Assembly: GCF_009789235.1 (NCBI RefSeq)
Contig: NZ_WSTB01000001.1
Coordinates: 62,001 to 126,000, forward strand
Direction: 5' to 3'
Origin: Flavobacterium hydrocarbonoxydans
Lineage (GTDB): Bacteria > Bacteroidota > Bacteroidia > Flavobacteriales > Flavobacteriaceae
DNA length: 64,000 bases
The notes under the pieces are model-generated. The model saw only the letters and a list, made by a program, of their open reading frames with translations, made no database searches and was not told where the DNA came from. The position numbers and the translations under genes are program-made. Of the stretch, positions 42,837 through 52,230 are shown piece after piece (the stretch's first letter is position 1; each line of letters starts with the position of its first letter).

Positions 42837-43241
42837 ATGAAATATATAATACTATTACTTTCGATTTTGTTTTTTTCGTGCAGCGAAAAGCCGGAAAATC
42901 AGCGTATAGATTTCAATGAAAAAATTGTAGATTTTGCTATAAAAAACTCCAATAATAAATTTATTGAACTTCCTGATTTATACGATTTGATATCGAAAGA
43001 AACTATTGCCAAAGATGAAGATGAAAAACTCATTCTGGTGCAAATCCTGAAAAAGAAAGGTTTTGAGGTTAAAGATTGGGGACGCGGAAATCATCCTTTG
43101 GGGTCAAGAATCATTGTGTTGAAATTGAAAAAAGATAGTTGTGAATGCGAAGTACAGAAAACCTATTATTCTACTGCTGATTTGCCAAACGAAATTTATA
43201 AGATAACGGAAAGTATTAGGTGCAAAAAAACCAGCCTGTAA
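42837..43241 (+). CDS. Small hypothetical lipoprotein
   Basis: This 134-residue protein starts at the ATG at 42837, giving a perfect lipoprotein signal MKYIILLLSILFFSC; a GTG 48 bases upstream would bury it. The mature part has no recognised domain. A CECEV motif and the terminal SIRCKK could bind each other through disulfides. The next gene starts 36 bases later, probably in the same operon. Confidence 0.6.
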   Translation: MKYIILLLSILFFSCSEKPENQRIDFNEKIVDFAIKNSNNKFIELPDLYDLISKETIAKDEDEKLILVQILKKKGFEVKDWGRGNHPLGSRIIVLKLKKDSCECEVQKTYYSTADLPNEIYKITESIRCKKTSL

Positions 43242-43277
43242 CAGGACTATAACATTGGAAAAAATTCAGAAACAACC

Positions 43278-44069
43278 ATGAAACAATATCAAGCTATTCT
43301 AATTTCACTAGTTTTAATTCTTTGCAGTTGTGAATCAAAAAACGCAACTGAAAAATATTTTTTTTATTCTTCGCCTTCATTTCACGGTGGTTTTGATATT
43401 GAATTAGATGTAAAAAATAAAAAAGTATATGCAACAGAAAATTATCGATATTTTTTCGCAGATTCTGTTAGTCCGACACTATTCAGATTCATTGATTCAC
43501 TAGATGCAGAAAGTGTCAAAAATTATCTTCCTAAAGCAAGCAAAATTAGCGCTGACATAAATGATGTTCAGTTCGAAAAATTGAAAAACAACCTTAATAA
43601 ATTATTAGATTATAAACTATCTGAAAACGAGAAATTTCCACCCAATGATGGTATTACAATTTTTGTAAAAGATAGTCTCGAAAATAAAAATATTAGACGG
43701 AATACTTTTTATAGTCCTTCTAAAGATTCGAAGCAAGGAAAAATAATTACTGAAACGTATAGTCTTTTACTGGAAATCTTTAAAAACAAAACAGTTATTG
43801 AAGAAGGCATCGAAAACTCTGAAAGATATTTTGATGACAAACTTATCAAAGTAAAAAGTAAAAATCCATTATATATAAAGGTTTTGGACAATAGTGATGA
43901 AGATTGTGAGGAATTAGAAAAAGAAATTAAAAAATTACCTCCAGCCAGAAAAATATTTCTTGACTTAACCAACTTTTCAGGTGATAGAAAATGTATTGAA
44001 AAGGTTTTCAGAAAGAAATATTCGCAAATAAAGTGGATTTCAAAAGATTCTTTTTTCGAGGAACCCTGA
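43278..44069 (+). CDS. Hypothetical lipoprotein
   Basis: This 263-residue lipoprotein has the signal MKQYQAILISLVLILCSC. No family is recognised. The N-terminal part (HGGFDIELDVKNKKVYATE) is beta-rich; the C-terminal part (CEELEKEIKKLPPARKIFLDLTNF) looks alpha/beta. It follows another small lipoprotein gene closely. Confidence 0.6.
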   Translation: MKQYQAILISLVLILCSCESKNATEKYFFYSSPSFHGGFDIELDVKNKKVYATENYRYFFADSVSPTLFRFIDSLDAESVKNYLPKASKISADINDVQFEKLKNNLNKLLDYKLSENEKFPPNDGITIFVKDSLENKNIRRNTFYSPSKDSKQGKIITETYSLLLEIFKNKTVIEEGIENSERYFDDKLIKVKSKNPLYIKVLDNSDEDCEELEKEIKKLPPARKIFLDLTNFSGDRKCIEKVFRKKYSQIKWISKDSFFEEP

Positions 44070-44172
44070 ATATTCGCCTAACCGCCTGTGATTGCAATCG
44101 AAGAGTTCACTGTAAATTGAAAGTCGCATTAGAAAGTTCCATAGGAACGGTCAATATTTATGACTAGTAAAA

Positions 44173-44455
44173 TACTGTAGCAAATTTTATTTAATTTTTT
44201 AATTTGCCACGAAAAGTGTGGCAAATTTATTTTTATTTATTTTATGCCACAGAAAGTGTGGCAAAACATATTTTACTTTTCGTTTTGACACAAAAAGCGT
44301 GGCGATTTCTTCTAAAATTTTATTTTGTTGCAACTCTTGTGATTTTTTTTCTAAATTATTTTTTTGTCACAATAAATGGTGCAAAATTATTTTTTATTAC
44401 CCATTGTTGCAGTTAAAATACAGCGCTGAAATGGCTACAGCTTTGCGTAAATTAT
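44173..44455. repeat. AT-rich multi-hairpin dispersed repeat, copy 2
   Basis: Successive hairpins TTTGCCACGAAAAGTGTGGC, TGCCACAGAAAGTGTGGCA and TTTGACACAAAAAGCGTGGC are spaced about 45-50 bases apart. The 3' end CAGCGCTGAAATGGCTACAG matches copy 4. Open frames across it are by-products. It accounts for half of the gap 44070-44649; the sequence before it (GAAAGTCGCATTAGAAAGTT) recurs near 48056. Confidence 0.85.
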
Positions 44456-44614
44456 AATCAAAATAAAAGATGATTTTATCCGTTTTTTAATTTGATTCTA
44501 CTGGTTTATACTAGCGCACAAAAACATCGAAAATCAACATCATAAAGTTTTAAAACGAGCTTAATAGAAAGACAATATGAGCCTTAGAACAAAGTAATAC
44601 ATCAATTAAAATTT

Positions 44615-44622
44615 TAAATTTG
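44615..44622 (+). promoter_or_regulatory. -7 element of the AraC operon
   Basis: TAAATTTG lies 28 bases before the ATG at 44650 and overlaps an in-frame TTG start at 44620, which is therefore rejected. Confidence 0.5.
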
Positions 44623-44649
44623 TACGTTCATAATCTAATAACAGAATGT

Positions 44650-45477
44650 ATGGAAGTAAAAGAAGAGAATAAACTAAAGACGCTAAGCTACTCAGGAATT
44701 TTTCTTTCCTGCTTTACAGATTATAGCGAAAAATGTATTCATGCAACTCCTGAACACGTTTTAGTTTATTTGTACTCTGGTGAACAAATCATAGAAGATC
44801 GAAATAAAAAAATAAAATTGCAGGCTGGCGAATGTGCTTTTATCCGAAGAGATCATCGTCTGAAAATGTATAAAAACAGCAAAGGCGATGCTTTGTACAA
44901 AGGTATTTCGCTAACTTTTAATCGTGCTGTATTACGTGATTTTTACAGTAAAATGAATAAATCTGAAATTCCTGCCACTATAAAAGTTTCAGATAAAACG
45001 GTCTTTAAGTTAGAGCCTAGTCCTGCGATAGACAGTTTATTTCAATCCCTTACCCCCTATTTTGACAGTAACATAAAACCAACGGGGGGCATTACACATT
45101 TGAAATTACTCGAAGGCATTTATACTTTACTAAACAGTAACGAACAACTCTATCCCATACTTTTTGACTTTGCCGAACCCTGGAAAATAGATCTTTTGGA
45201 CTTTCTCAACGGAAGCTATATGGAAGAACTATCAATGGAACAAATAGCATCGTTTACAGGACGAAGTCTGGCTACTTTTAAAAGAGATTTTAAGAAAATA
45301 AGCAACCTCACTCCACAAAAATGGCTGATAAAAAAGCGCCTGGAAATGGCGTATATCAAACTAAAAGAGGAAAACAAAAAAGTACAGGACGTTTATATGG
45401 AAGTTGGTTTTAAAAATCCTTCTCATTTTTCAACTGCATTTAAAAAACAATACGGAATGCCGCCTACTGAAATTTAA
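44650..45477 (+). CDS. AraC-family transcription regulator
   Basis: This 275-residue regulator has an N-terminal cupin-like half (LVYLYSGEQIIEDRNKKIKL, AGECAFIRRDHRLKM). The C-terminal HTH pair contains SMEQIASFTGRSLATFKRDF and VYMEVGFKNPSHFSTAFKKQYG. It is a paralogue of the cassette B regulator at 20868-21677. Three enzyme-like genes follow on the same strand and are its probable targets. Confidence 0.9.
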   Translation: MEVKEENKLKTLSYSGIFLSCFTDYSEKCIHATPEHVLVYLYSGEQIIEDRNKKIKLQAGECAFIRRDHRLKMYKNSKGDALYKGISLTFNRAVLRDFYSKMNKSEIPATIKVSDKTVFKLEPSPAIDSLFQSLTPYFDSNIKPTGGITHLKLLEGIYTLLNSNEQLYPILFDFAEPWKIDLLDFLNGSYMEELSMEQIASFTGRSLATFKRDFKKISNLTPQKWLIKKRLEMAYIKLKEENKKVQDVYMEVGFKNPSHFSTAFKKQYGMPPTEI

Positions 45478-45568
45478 TATTGAGCTTTTCAGAAAGATTC
45501 TTTGAGCCTCCCAGTAAAGCCACTGCGAGGCTTTGTTTTTAAATTTGCATAGTAAATCTTAATAGACC

Positions 45569-46129
45569 ATGCAAACAAAAACGATATTCGAAAGACTAAA
45601 AAACGGAGAAGTCATTTCGCCAACCGATCAGGATGCCTATAAAATGCGTGAAGCTTCGTTTGCCACAAAGAAGTGGTTGGTGGAGATGAATAACTCGTCT
45701 GATCCGGATGAAATCAGACATTTTTTAAGCCAAATTACTAATTCTGAAATAGACCAAAGCGTTACGGTATTTACACCCTTATACATCAATTATGGAAAAA
45801 ATACCAGCATTGGTAAAAATGTATTTATCAACTTCGACTGCGTTTTTCTCGATTTAGGAGGGATTACCATAGAAGACAATGTACTAATAGCACCCAAAGT
45901 AAGCCTTTTGACAGAAGGCCATCCAACCGCTATAAAAGACCGCCATTCTTTAATTCCAAAACCAATTCATATTAAAAAAAATGCCTGGATTGGGGCCAAT
46001 GCAACGATACTTCCCGGAGTAACGATTGGAGAAAATGCTATTGTTGCTGCAGGTGCAGTTGTATCAAAAGATGTTTCTGACCATACAATAGTAGGTGGAA
46101 TTCCTGCAAAGGTTTTAAAAACAATTTAA
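45569..46129 (+). CDS. Sugar O-acetyltransferase (maltose/galactoside type, left-handed beta-helix)
   Basis: This 186-residue acetyl-CoA-dependent enzyme has the N-terminal helical cap and hexapeptide repeats ([66 protein letters not shown]). The catalytic His is in LLTEGHP. It fits the Maa/LacA family. It lies in the AraC-headed cluster; the hydrolase gene follows after 10 bases. Confidence 0.9.
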   Translation: MQTKTIFERLKNGEVISPTDQDAYKMREASFATKKWLVEMNNSSDPDEIRHFLSQITNSEIDQSVTVFTPLYINYGKNTSIGKNVFINFDCVFLDLGGITIEDNVLIAPKVSLLTEGHPTAIKDRHSLIPKPIHIKKNAWIGANATILPGVTIGENAIVAAGAVVSKDVSDHTIVGGIPAKVLKTI

Positions 46130-46139
46130 TTTAATAAAA

Positions 46140-47183
46140 ATGAAAAAGACATTCATAATCACAATGATGCTGGTATTGACAGGACAAGCATTTGCAAAGG
46201 ACAAAAAATCTAAATCAAAAAAAATGGAAACAAGCGAACATTATACTTTTCAATTGAACGAGAACGTAATCCGTGAGAAAGTAACATTTAAAAATCGTTA
46301 TGGAATCATGCTTTCTGGAGATCTCTATCTCCCTAAAAATGGTCGAAACGGACAACTTTCGGCTCTTGCCATCTGCGGACCCTTTGGTGCTGTAAAAGAA
46401 CAATCGTCAGGATTGTATGCAAATCAAATGGCAGCACGAGGTTTTGTAGCTTTGGCTTTTGATCCATCTTATACAGGAGAAAGCAGCGGAGAACCAAGGA
46501 ATCTGGCTTCTCCGGAAATCAATACTGAAGATTTTAGTGCTGCAATAGATTACTTAGGCTTACAAAAAAATGTAGATCGCAACAAAATTGGCATTATCGG
46601 AATCTGTGGTTTTGGTGGTTTTGCTTTGAATGCAACTGCTATTGACAAAAGAGTAAAAGCCGTTGCTACGACCAGCTTGTATGATATGACCAGAGTAATG
46701 TCGAAAGGATATAATGATGCAGTAACTCCAGAACAAAGAACCAAAACATTGGAAGCTTTGAGTATGCAACGCTGGACTGATGCCGAAAATGGAAAACCGG
46801 CAGAGGGTTCGAGAAATTTACCGGAAACACTAAAAGGTGACGAACCTCAATTTGTTAAAGAATATTTTGATTATTACAGAACGCCACGTGGTTTTCATGC
46901 TAATTCTTTGAACTCAACCGGAGCTTGGTTAGTAACCAATCCAATATCTTTTATGAATATGCCAATACTCACTTATGTAAAAGAAATTTCTCCAAGACCT
47001 ATGCTTCTAATCGCAGGAGAAAATGCGCATTCACGCTATTTTAGTGAAGATATTTTTAAATTGGCAAATGAACCAAAAGAGCTCATAATTATTCCAAATG
47101 CGGTACATGTTGATTTGTATGATAAAGTCGATGTGATTCCATTTGATAAATTAGATACTTTTTTTAGAACGCATTTGAAATAA
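46140..47183 (+). CDS. Secreted alpha/beta hydrolase with Cys nucleophile (dienelactone hydrolase-like)
   Basis: This 347-residue exported protein (signal MKKTFIITMMLVLTGQAFA) has an alpha/beta hydrolase fold. The nucleophile elbow is GICGFGG with Cys156, as in dienelactone hydrolases rather than serine esterases. ICGPFGAVKEQSSG may hold the oxyanion site. The acid/base part is near LLIAGENAHSRYFSED and IIPNAVHVDLYD. Substrate unknown. It is co-transcribed with the acetyltransferase and cyclophilin-like genes. Confidence 0.82.
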   Translation: MKKTFIITMMLVLTGQAFAKDKKSKSKKMETSEHYTFQLNENVIREKVTFKNRYGIMLSGDLYLPKNGRNGQLSALAICGPFGAVKEQSSGLYANQMAARGFVALAFDPSYTGESSGEPRNLASPEINTEDFSAAIDYLGLQKNVDRNKIGIIGICGFGGFALNATAIDKRVKAVATTSLYDMTRVMSKGYNDAVTPEQRTKTLEALSMQRWTDAENGKPAEGSRNLPETLKGDEPQFVKEYFDYYRTPRGFHANSLNSTGAWLVTNPISFMNMPILTYVKEISPRPMLLIAGENAHSRYFSEDIFKLANEPKELIIIPNAVHVDLYDKVDVIPFDKLDTFFRTHLK

Positions 47184-47193
47184 TAGTAATTCT

Positions 47194-47655
47194 ATGAGAC
47201 ATTCCTTTTTAATACTATTGACTTTTATGTCTTTTATTATCAACGGTGCAACCTCTTGTAACAAAGAAGACGACACCGAAAAAACTAAAAATAACACTTC
47301 TATGGTAAATGGTAAAATCAAAATAAAGGTCAATTCTCAAATTTTTACCGCTTCTCTTTTAGACCATAATTCGGCTAAAGCTTTTAAAGAAATGTTGCCC
47401 TTGACCATCAATATGATTGAATTAAATGGAAATGAGAAATATTATGATTTGCGAAATAGTATTCCAACAAACGCATCCAATACCGGAACTATAAATAATG
47501 GCGACCTGATGCTGTATGGTTCAAAAACTTTGGTATTGTTTTATAAACCATTTTCTACATCATACAGTTACACAAAATTAGGAATGGTCGATGATACAAC
47601 AGGCTTAGCCTCAGTACTAGGTTCGGGAAACGTAACCATAACTTTTGAGGAGTAA
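47194..47655 (+). CDS. Cyclophilin-like fold lipoprotein
   Basis: This 153-residue lipoprotein (signal ending in NGATSC) matches the cyclophilin-like family: IKIKVNSQIFTASLLDHNSA, MLPLTINMIELNGNEKYYDL, NGDLMLYGSKTLVLFYKPF, TSYSYTKLG and VTITFEE are typical. Members commonly sit next to AraC regulators, oxidoreductases and hydrolases. Enzymatic activity is not shown. It ends the AraC-headed cluster, before a strong terminator. Confidence 0.85.
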   Translation: MRHSFLILLTFMSFIINGATSCNKEDDTEKTKNNTSMVNGKIKIKVNSQIFTASLLDHNSAKAFKEMLPLTINMIELNGNEKYYDLRNSIPTNASNTGTINNGDLMLYGSKTLVLFYKPFSTSYSYTKLGMVDDTTGLASVLGSGNVTITFEE

Positions 47656-47669
47656 GCCTTAAAAGAAGC

Positions 47670-47945
47670 ATAAAAAAAGCTAGAAGACTTTATTTACTTC
47701 TAGCTTTTTTTATGAAGAGAAACTACCAAATAGTTATAGCCACGAATTAAAACTGAACTATCAGGTTGCAATAATTCTCCATTTTTTCTATCACTTACGC
47801 TTCATTCGACATTACGTTTATTATTGTAGCATTTTTTTTTAATTTTTTATTTTGCTACAGAAAGCGTGACAAAATTTTATGTCAAAAGAAATGTTGCGAA
47901 ATTATTTTTAATTACATTTTGCTCCGGTTTGAATGCAGTATCCAA
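47670..47945. repeat. AT-rich dispersed repeat, copy 3 (internally shortened)
   Basis: It shares the terminator-like start and the TATCACTTACGCTTCATTCG stretch with copy 1. The hairpin part is shortened to two or three units (TTTGCTACAGAAAGCGTGAC), ending TTTGCTCCGGTTTGAATGCAG. Confidence 0.75.
47673..47710 (+). terminator. Terminator of the AraC-headed operon
   Basis: AAAAAAGCTAGAAG and CTTCTAGCTTTTTT form a perfect 14-bp stem followed by T, about 18 bases after the cyclophilin-like gene. Confidence 0.85.
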
Positions 47946-48023
47946 CGGTGCAATTCTACAAAGCGATAGCCAAAATTTCATTCTATACCCACAGCAAAAA
48001 ATTCCGTAGGAATGAAACATCTT

Positions 48024-48172
48024 GTAGCGACGGATTTTAATCCGTTGTGAGATTAAAAGTCGCATCAGAAAATTCAATAAGAATGGCCCATATTATAAGG
48101 GGTAAAATGTGTCGAACCTACGGATCTATTTTTTTTCCTTATCTCTGACTGGATTAAAATCCAGCCCTACAC
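48024..48172. repeat. Pair of inverted GGATTTTAATCC elements
   Basis: TGTAGCGACGGATTTTAATCC (from 48024) and, inverted, GGATTAAAATCCAGCCCTACA (to about 48171) are opposed copies of one dispersed element. Each carries a small palindrome (CGGATTTTAATCCG, CTGGATTAAAATCCAG). The remainder of the gap to 48453 shows no other feature I can support. Confidence 0.65.
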
Positions 48173-48453
48173 TATTTAATCGAGCCGATGGCTCTTTATC
48201 CTTAACATTAATTAAAAAAAGGTGTAATAGCAATCCTGTTTTAATTCAAATCTAAAATTAAAATCTACCCAAAAACTAACTGTATAATTCAGTATTATGG
48301 AGTCACTTACTTTTTTTGCACAACTTAACAATCAATTCATTACCTTTTTCAAGTTAAGAAAAAACTTAAAACAATAGAAAAAATCACATTGCCATAAAGT
48401 AAATTTCACGCTATATTTATCAAATTATTTTATCTTAGGCCAACGTAATTTCT

Positions 48454-48981
48454 ATGAAAAAAATACTATTTCTATTTGCAGTGCTACTCTTACTTGGTGC
48501 ATGTGACAAGGATGATTCTTCTAAAACACCTCTGGAGCAACTCCCTGCTTTAACGTCTGTGGGTGCCAATACTGCGGGATGCCTGGTCAATGGTGAAGCC
48601 TTATTACCAAAAGGTGCTGGTACAAATAAATTATTTTGTCAGTATAATGATCAAAATGATTTTAGTGTTGCAATCAGCGAAAAAATAAACGACCAAATTC
48701 GAACCGTTAATGTTGCCAGTTTAAATCAAAAACTCGAAGTAAACAAAGTGTATCAGCTTAAAGAGTGCGGAGATGATTCAAAATATGGTGAATACATTAT
48801 CATCTATCCTGATTTCAACCATGTAGATTACGGCACAAATTCAACAATTACCGGAGAGCTTAAAATTACAAATCATAATATTGATAAAGCTACTATAAGC
48901 GGCACATTTTGGTTTGATGCTGTAAATAAGTCCGGCGATAAAATTCAGGTTCGTGAAGGGCGTTTTGATATGGAATACTAA
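48454..48981 (+). CDS. DUF6252-like lipoprotein
   Basis: This 175-residue lipoprotein (signal MKKILFLFAVLLLLGAC) fits the Bacteroidota family annotated DUF6252: LPALTSVGANTAGCLVNGEA near the N-terminus and ISGTFWFDAVNKSGDKIQV ... GRFDMEY at the end. The fold is beta-rich, the function unknown. It stands alone, between dispersed repeats. Confidence 0.8.
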   Translation: MKKILFLFAVLLLLGACDKDDSSKTPLEQLPALTSVGANTAGCLVNGEALLPKGAGTNKLFCQYNDQNDFSVAISEKINDQIRTVNVASLNQKLEVNKVYQLKECGDDSKYGEYIIIYPDFNHVDYGTNSTITGELKITNHNIDKATISGTFWFDAVNKSGDKIQVREGRFDMEY

Positions 48982-49149
48982 AAAATATATTTAGGAAAAA
49001 AATATACCTTTTTTAAACTGCTTTTTTATTATTATCAAAATTTAAAAAAAACCGAATTACCAGAATTTGTAAAAATCATCATTTTTAATACTATAAAAAA
49101 ATTAGAGAAAATTTGTGTAATTCGTGGCAAAAACTAAGTAACAGCTAAC

Positions 49150-49490
49150 AATAATTTTCCCATTTTTATCACTCACACTTCATTGTTCATTACCTTTATT
49201 ACTGTAGCAAATTTTATTTAATTTTTTAATTTGCCACGAAAAGTGTGGCAAATTTATTTTTATTTATTGTTTGCCACAAAAAGTGTGGCAAAATATATTT
49301 TACTTTTCGTTTTGACACAAAAAGCGTGGCAATTTTTTCTAAAATTTTATTTTATTGCAACTGTTGTGATTTTTTTTTGAAATTATTTTTTTGTCACAGG
49401 AAATGGTGCAAAATTATTTTTATTTTCAATTTGCTCTGGTTTGAATACAGTGCTGAAATGGCTTCAGCTTTGCGAAAATTATATTTAACA
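49150..49490. repeat. AT-rich multi-hairpin dispersed repeat, copy 4
   Basis: It starts with TATCACTCACACTTCATTG, continues with the same hairpin series as copy 2 and ends CAGTGCTGAAATGGCTTCAG. The similarity to copy 2 runs over almost the full length. It accounts for half of the gap 48982-49671; the rest shows nothing clear. Confidence 0.85.
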
Positions 49491-49671
49491 TTAAATATTA
49501 CTTTGAAAATGAATTAGATTATTTTTAACAGGTTTTTAGATGTTAAGCTCTATATTTGAAAAACAATATTTGATAAAGAACATTCGCTAACCCACCCGAA
49601 AAGAAACCTAAACAACAGGTTTTCAAATTCATTCTGCTTATCAGTAAGCGACAAAAATAATTTGGAATATC

Positions 49672-50088
49672 ATGAAACATCTTTACTTTTTAATACTTCT
49701 TATTCTTTTGATTTGTTTTTCCTGTGCGCCAAAACAGCATTTAAAAACTGAAACAAAATCGGAAGATATGATTATCCGAATCTCTGAAATTCAAATTCAT
49801 CCTCAATATTTAGAGGAATATATCTCCATCCTGAAAGAAGAAGCTGAGGCATCTGTCAGATTAGAACCTGGGGTAATTTCAATATATCCAATGTATCAGA
49901 AAGACGATAAAACCGAAATTAGGATTCTGGAAATTTATGCCGACAGAAAAGCTTATGAAGCACATTTACAGACTCCACATTTTAAACATTACAAAACCTC
50001 GACAGTAACAATGGTGAAATCATTAAAATTAATAGACATGCAGGCTATTGATATAAAAACAATGCAACAGCTTTTTAAAAAACTATAA
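49672..50088 (+). CDS. Lipoprotein with ABM-type (dimeric alpha-beta barrel) domain
   Basis: This 138-residue lipoprotein (signal ending in LICFSC) carries an antibiotic-biosynthesis-monooxygenase-like domain at about 33-120: MIIRISEIQIHPQYLEEYISIL, EPGVISIYPMYQKDD, and RILEIYADRKAYEAHLQTPHFKHY. Domains of this kind often act in quinone or aldehyde chemistry or only bind ligands; the role here is unknown. Confidence 0.8.
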   Translation: MKHLYFLILLILLICFSCAPKQHLKTETKSEDMIIRISEIQIHPQYLEEYISILKEEAEASVRLEPGVISIYPMYQKDDKTEIRILEIYADRKAYEAHLQTPHFKHYKTSTVTMVKSLKLIDMQAIDIKTMQQLFKKL

Positions 50089-50104
50089 ATCAATACTGTT
50101 ATTC

Positions 50105-50160
50105 GTTAGCGGCTAACAACTTATTGAGTTTCAAAACCACTTACAAACAAAACGTTAGCC
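50105..50160. repeat. Short attC-like remnant
   Basis: GTTAGCGGCTAAC (50105-50117) and AACGTTAGCC (50151-50160) bracket about 35 bases. Here the two ends of the same repeat match (GGCTAAC / GTTAGCC). The word ATGATAGC after the next gene is close to the complement of GTTAGCCATCAT, suggesting a decayed cassette. Confidence 0.4.
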
Positions 50161-50186
50161 ATCATCTTAACAAACAAAACCTTTAA

Positions 50187-51023
50187 ATGAAAAAAATCGG
50201 ATTTACAATTCTGTTGCTATTTCTTACTGTTCCTTTTTACGCTCAAAAAATTTCTGGAAAAATTATAGACGAAAATAATAATTCCATCGCTGAAGCAAGA
50301 ATCACAATTGAAAACGAAGAAATTGGTGAATTAACCGATCTTAACGGAAATTACACCATTGACTTAACTAACATTGCCAAAACCAAAACGCTGAAAGTCA
50401 TAGTAAATGAATATGAACCGTTTAAAATTAAGATTTCTGAGTTTATCGGCTCTCAAAATCAAACTATAATTTTAAAGAAAAAAATTATAAATCTTGACCC
50501 CGTAGTAGTCAATCCTAAAAAATATACTCTTAAAAATTATGGGACTACAAATTCTAAAAAACCATATTCCGAATACAACTCAAATGACCCAAATGAAGTT
50601 TTTGAAGAACTTGCCATACTAGTTGAAAATAAAAAAAAACTCAGAATAAAAAACGTAAATGTTAATATCGTTAATTACAAATTTGACAATACGGCGACAT
50701 TTATTTTCAACATACAAAGTGCAAAAAATGGCTTTCCAGATAGTACAAAATCTTTAGTCAATGAACCTTTACAAGTGACGGTTACCGAAAATGATATAAA
50801 AGACAATAAAATATCATTAGATGTATATGATAAAAACATCTGGACTAATGAAGATTTTTTTGTTTTAGTAAGGATAGCCGAAGATTTTAAAGGTAGTTTT
50901 TCTATTGCCGGAAATATTTTTGCCTTTTCAAAAGATACTTTTTACAGAAATTATAATGGCGAATGGAAGAAATATTCATCAGGAGAGCCATCTATAAATG
51001 TTGATGTATTGATTGAAAAATAA
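50187..51023 (+). CDS. Carboxypeptidase-regulatory-like domain protein
   Basis: This 278-residue exported protein (signal ending in VPFYAQ) begins with a carboxypeptidase-regulatory-like beta domain (KISGKIIDENNNSIAEARITIE...ELTDLNGNYTIDL), as found at the N-terminus of TonB-dependent receptors. Here it is followed by an unrecognised beta-rich domain and no barrel. Function unknown. It may be a decayed cassette gene (see the site at 50105-50160). Confidence 0.75.
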   Translation: MKKIGFTILLLFLTVPFYAQKISGKIIDENNNSIAEARITIENEEIGELTDLNGNYTIDLTNIAKTKTLKVIVNEYEPFKIKISEFIGSQNQTIILKKKIINLDPVVVNPKKYTLKNYGTTNSKKPYSEYNSNDPNEVFEELAILVENKKKLRIKNVNVNIVNYKFDNTATFIFNIQSAKNGFPDSTKSLVNEPLQVTVTENDIKDNKISLDVYDKNIWTNEDFFVLVRIAEDFKGSFSIAGNIFAFSKDTFYRNYNGEWKKYSSGEPSINVDVLIEK

Positions 51024-51148
51024 AAACGAATGATAGCAGCAGACGCTAGATTTTGCTGATGATTTCAAAGTATTGCTGACTTGATTCTTTTTTAAAACCG
51101 TTTTCAATGTTAATTTCTATATTTGAAAAAGAATAATTATTTTTTCTT

Positions 51149-51574
51149 ATGACAAACGCAACAAAAAATAAAATATGGATTTTGTTATGGCTATTAACTT
51201 TAATGGTAATGGCCTATTTGTCATGGAATAGAGCAAGTCCTTTATGGGAAAGATTACTGATGATTTCTTTGATTACTTTTACTGGAATTCTAAATGTATC
51301 GTCCCGAATAAGACATGACAAAGACATAAAATTTTGTGATGATACATTATACATCAAAAAAACATTCTCAAAAGAGAAAAAGTACAACCTGAAAAATATT
51401 CTTAGCTGGTCTGAAAATCATTATTTTTTGTTAGGCATGCGTACGAATAGGGTGATTATGATAAAAACTGAAAACGGAGAAAAAATAAATATTAACAAAG
51501 GAACCAAAAATTTTGAAAGTGTTTCGGATTATTTAAATGATAATTTCTCTGATAAGTTCAAAAAAAACTCCTAA
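51149..51574 (+). CDS. Small membrane protein with PH-like C-terminal part
   Basis: This 141-residue protein has two membrane helices (about 10-27 and 33-51). A soluble part follows (KFCDDTLYIKKTFSKEKKYNLKNI...VIMIKTENGEKININKG) that resembles bacterial PH-like domains. Function unknown. Confidence 0.6.
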   Translation: MTNATKNKIWILLWLLTLMVMAYLSWNRASPLWERLLMISLITFTGILNVSSRIRHDKDIKFCDDTLYIKKTFSKEKKYNLKNILSWSENHYFLLGMRTNRVIMIKTENGEKININKGTKNFESVSDYLNDNFSDKFKKNS

Positions 51575-51752
51575 TAGCTTTTTTACGCTCATAACATTTA
51601 AAATAAATTCATAATTTTAGGAAATTCATTTAATAAAATTAGAACACATAATGATGCGGAAATGAAGTAGGTATTATTCCAAAAGTTCCCCCTCTGCCTC
51701 CATCCTTATTGCTCGAAAATTATCTTCATTCAAAACTTTAAAACCAAAAATC

Positions 51753-52118
51753 ATGGAAAATAAATTTGAAGCAGGAATTAATATTGCGATAAAAATTCCA
51801 AAACGTAAATATGACGAAACGGTAAACTTTTATCGTAACATCTTAAAGCTGGAAGTAAAAGAGGTTGCCATTCAGAACCCAACCGTTTCAAGAACGCATT
51901 CGGTAAATTTTGGAGCAAATGTTATCTGGTTAGACTGTGTCGATAATTATACGCATTCAGAAACATGGCTGCAATTGACTGTTCCAAATGTTGAAGAAGC
52001 AACAGATTATCTAAAATCTAATGGAGTAGAAACCTGTGACGAAATTGAAGAATTACCTGAAAATATGCACTGGATTACTGATCCGGCTGGTACCGTTTTT
52101 AACTTACAGAGCAGATAA
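51753..52118 (+). CDS. VOC-family (glyoxalase/bleomycin-resistance-like) protein
   Basis: This 121-residue protein has the VOC fold pattern: AIKIPKRKYDETVNFYRNIL at the start, a beta-strand with ETWLQLTVPNVEEATDYLKSNG, and MHWITDPAGTVFNLQ at the end. Metal ligands of classic glyoxalase I are not all evident. Substrate unknown. Confidence 0.85.
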   Translation: MENKFEAGINIAIKIPKRKYDETVNFYRNILKLEVKEVAIQNPTVSRTHSVNFGANVIWLDCVDNYTHSETWLQLTVPNVEEATDYLKSNGVETCDEIEELPENMHWITDPAGTVFNLQSR

Positions 52119-52172
52119 ACTCGATGATATAAAAAATTATTAAAAAGATTAAAGAGCATACTTACAACACAT

Positions 52173-52211
52173 AAAAAAAGCTACAGAAATTATTTTCCTG
52201 TAGCTTTTTTT
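52173..52211. terminator. Bidirectional terminator between convergent genes
   Basis: AAAAAAAGCTACAG and CTGTAGCTTTTTTT form a perfect 14-bp stem with A and T tracts on both sides. It serves the VOC gene on the plus strand and the DUF1080 gene on the minus strand. Confidence 0.85.
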
Positions 52212-52230
52212 ATAGAGAGAAATTAATCCA

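Noticed and set aside
42728..42919. 63-codon frame overlapping the small lipoprotein gene
   Set aside because: It overlaps the start of a better-supported lipoprotein in another frame and has no domain or signal.
44218..44457. Open frames in the AT-rich hairpin repeat (also 44204-44416 and 49245-49517)
   Set aside because: They are similar to each other only because the repeat copies are similar. Composition is Phe/Cys/Lys-rich and there are no start signals.
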